The position numbers and the translations under genes were made by a program. From positions 1 through 6,678 of the forward strand of contig CAYUVF010000100.1 of assembly GCA_964448045.1 (NCBI GenBank): 6,678 nt of DNA. Direction: 5' to 3'. The notes below the pieces were generated by a model. That model made no database searches and was not told the origin of the DNA. It saw nothing but the letters and a program-made list of their open reading frames with translations. Shown here one piece after another: positions 6,118-6,678 of this stretch (position 1 is its first letter; each line of letters opens with the position of its first letter). Origin of the DNA: CAYUVF01 sp964448045 (GTDB lineage: Bacteria > Bacteroidota > Rhodothermia > Rhodothermales > Salinibacteraceae).

Positions 6118-6543
6118 TCAGGCGGCAGGCGCCCACGATGTGCAGTACCCGTTTTCGGTAACGGGACCGGGGAACAGCTGGCAGCCGCCACATCCCTCAG
6201 GGGCACTCGTCGCTTGCTCGGGTTGTTGGTAGAGCGCACAGTTGGCGCAATTCTGATCCGGGTTCTCCGTCTCTTCGACGTAGCTTAGGCTCTCAACCAT
6301 CTGGCTCCGTTGCTGGCGCTGCTGATCCGTCAGGCCGGAGAGGTCCGTGCAATCAGCGGAGGCCGTGGCGGCTCCGCCGTCGCCGGACTGCGTCTGGGCG
6401 TCTCCAGCACTCGACTCTTGTCCGCTGCCGTCGCTTCCGCCACCGCATGCGGCGAGCAGGGTGCTTCCGCCGACGCCGGCCAACCCAATCAGGCTGACCC
6501 GCTGGAGAAAGTCCCGTCTCGAAACATCATTTTCGTTCTTCAT
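6118..6543 (-). CDS. hip: High-potential iron-sulfur protein, Tat-exported lipoprotein
   Basis: This 141-residue protein should be a periplasmic one-electron carrier with a [4Fe-4S](3+/2+) cluster. The N-terminus is a twin-arginine signal (SRRDFL, R9-R10) with a hydrophobic stretch ending in a lipobox, LAAC, that places the lipid-bearing Cys at 33. So it would be exported folded and then anchored. Residues 34-74 form a Gly/Ser/Gln/Asp linker. The C-terminal HiPIP domain has the cluster ligands C99 and C102 (NCANC), C121 (GCQLFPG) and C134 (GYCTSW), the usual CxxC...C...C order with the FPG and C-x-x-W landmarks. C75 and C118 are extra cysteines. ATG at 6543 is preferred over an in-frame GTG at 6591, because it gives a normal Tat N-region and has AGAGG seven bases upstream. 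The oxidase operon lies downstream on the same strand. In Rhodothermus marinus a membrane-attached HiPIP donates electrons to an oxidase, so a similar role here is likely. Confidence 0.94.
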   Translation of the reverse strand: MKNENDVSRRDFLQRVSLIGLAGVGGSTLLAACGGGSDGSGQESSAGDAQTQSGDGGAATASADCTDLSGLTDQQRQQRSQMVESLSYVEETENPDQNCANCALYQQPEQATSAPEGCGGCQLFPGPVTENGYCTSWAPAA

Positions 6544-6547
6544 CGCC

Positions 6548-6560
6548 AGACCTCTGGTCT
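6548..6560 (-). promoter_or_regulatory. Ribosome binding site of the HiPIP gene within a small hairpin
   Basis: On the minus strand AGACC-AGA-GGTCT forms a five-base stem with a three-base loop, ending four bases before the ATG. The only Shine-Dalgarno-like sequence, AGAGG (6551-6555), covers the loop and the first stem bases, seven bases before the ATG. The site supports the ATG at 6543 and could be partly masked when the hairpin forms. Confidence 0.4.
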
Positions 6561-6576
6561 TAATGAGAAAATACGT

Positions 6577-6593
6577 GGGTGCAGGGCGCACCC
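6577..6593. repeat. Stem-loop in the HiPIP leader
   Basis: GGGTGC (6577-6582) pairs with GCACCC (6588-6593) around a five-base loop. An alternative overlapping fold pairs CAGGG with CCCTG (6582-6595). On the minus strand it is followed by ACGTATTTTCTC, so a U-rich stretch begins a few bases after the stem. It lies in the presumed 5' untranslated region of the HiPIP gene. Confidence 0.35.
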
Positions 6594-6619
6594 TGTGTTA
6601 TTGCCACGCTGTAATGTAC

Positions 6620-6651
6620 CGAAACTACAACTCGATCTCTATTCCCGCCAA
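6620..6651 (-). promoter_or_regulatory. Possible Bacteroidota-type promoter of the HiPIP gene
   Basis: Minus-strand TTG (6649-6651) is followed after 21 bases by TAGTTTCG (6620-6627), one mismatch from the TAnnTTTG -7 element used by the Bacteroidota housekeeping sigma factor, with spacing in the expected range. Transcription would start around 6613-6615, giving a leader of about 70 bases that contains both small hairpins. A single motif match in an AT-richer stretch is modest evidence. Confidence 0.3.
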
Positions 6652-6678
6652 GTTGAATTTATGCAAAGACACATAAGT

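Noticed and set aside
6544..6591. GTG at 6591 as the start of the HiPIP
   Set aside because: It would place 16 unusual residues before the Tat signal. The ATG at 6543 puts RR at positions 9-10 and has AGAGG at suitable distance.

Overview
The window is GC-rich, densely coding bacterial DNA. It carries a small respiratory cluster: a gene for a high-potential iron-sulfur protein (HiPIP), a three-gene operon for a B-type (ba3-type) haem-copper oxygen reductase, a membrane-anchored protein of unknown function, and a convergent gene for a CcoI/FixI-like copper-exporting P-type ATPase. A Tat-exported HiPIP lipoprotein next to a ba3-type oxidase, few Shine-Dalgarno sites, one possible promoter close to the Bacteroidota pattern (TTG, then TAnnTTTG-like) and fairly acidic exported segments suggest a Rhodothermia-like member of the Bacteroidota/Rhodothermota, possibly a halophile. 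That assignment is inference; no ribosomal or other phylogenetic marker is present.

Layout: 1-329 is non-coding on the evidence available. It holds a strong rho-independent terminator at 121-158 for a plus-strand unit that lies upstream of the window, followed by the putative control region of the ATPase. 330-2678 (+) is the copper ATPase. Ten bases beyond it, facing the other way, 2689-3255 (-) encodes the unknown single-span membrane protein. A clear minus-strand terminator at 3279-3324 separates that gene from the oxidase genes, which read from right to left: cbaD-like subunit IIa (5567-5773), CuA subunit II cbaB (5042-5554) and catalytic subunit I cbaA (3369-5045). cbaB and cbaA overlap by ATGA. 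A 344-base non-coding stretch (5774-6117) separates this operon from the HiPIP gene (6118-6543, -), whose putative promoter and structured leader run to the right end.

How the genes fit together: the HiPIP would be moved folded across the membrane by Tat, lipid-anchored, and would carry electrons from the quinol-oxidising complex to CuA of subunit II. Subunit I, with all haem and CuB ligands and K-channel residues in place, would reduce oxygen. The ATPase would export Cu(I) to the periplasm for CuA/CuB assembly. The unknown protein is the most open question: it occupies the place beside the ATPase where cbb3 clusters have CcoH/FixH, but I do not recognise it as that family. Everything else is a recognisable respiratory module. 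I see no mobile element, CRISPR array, RNA gene or defence-type system.
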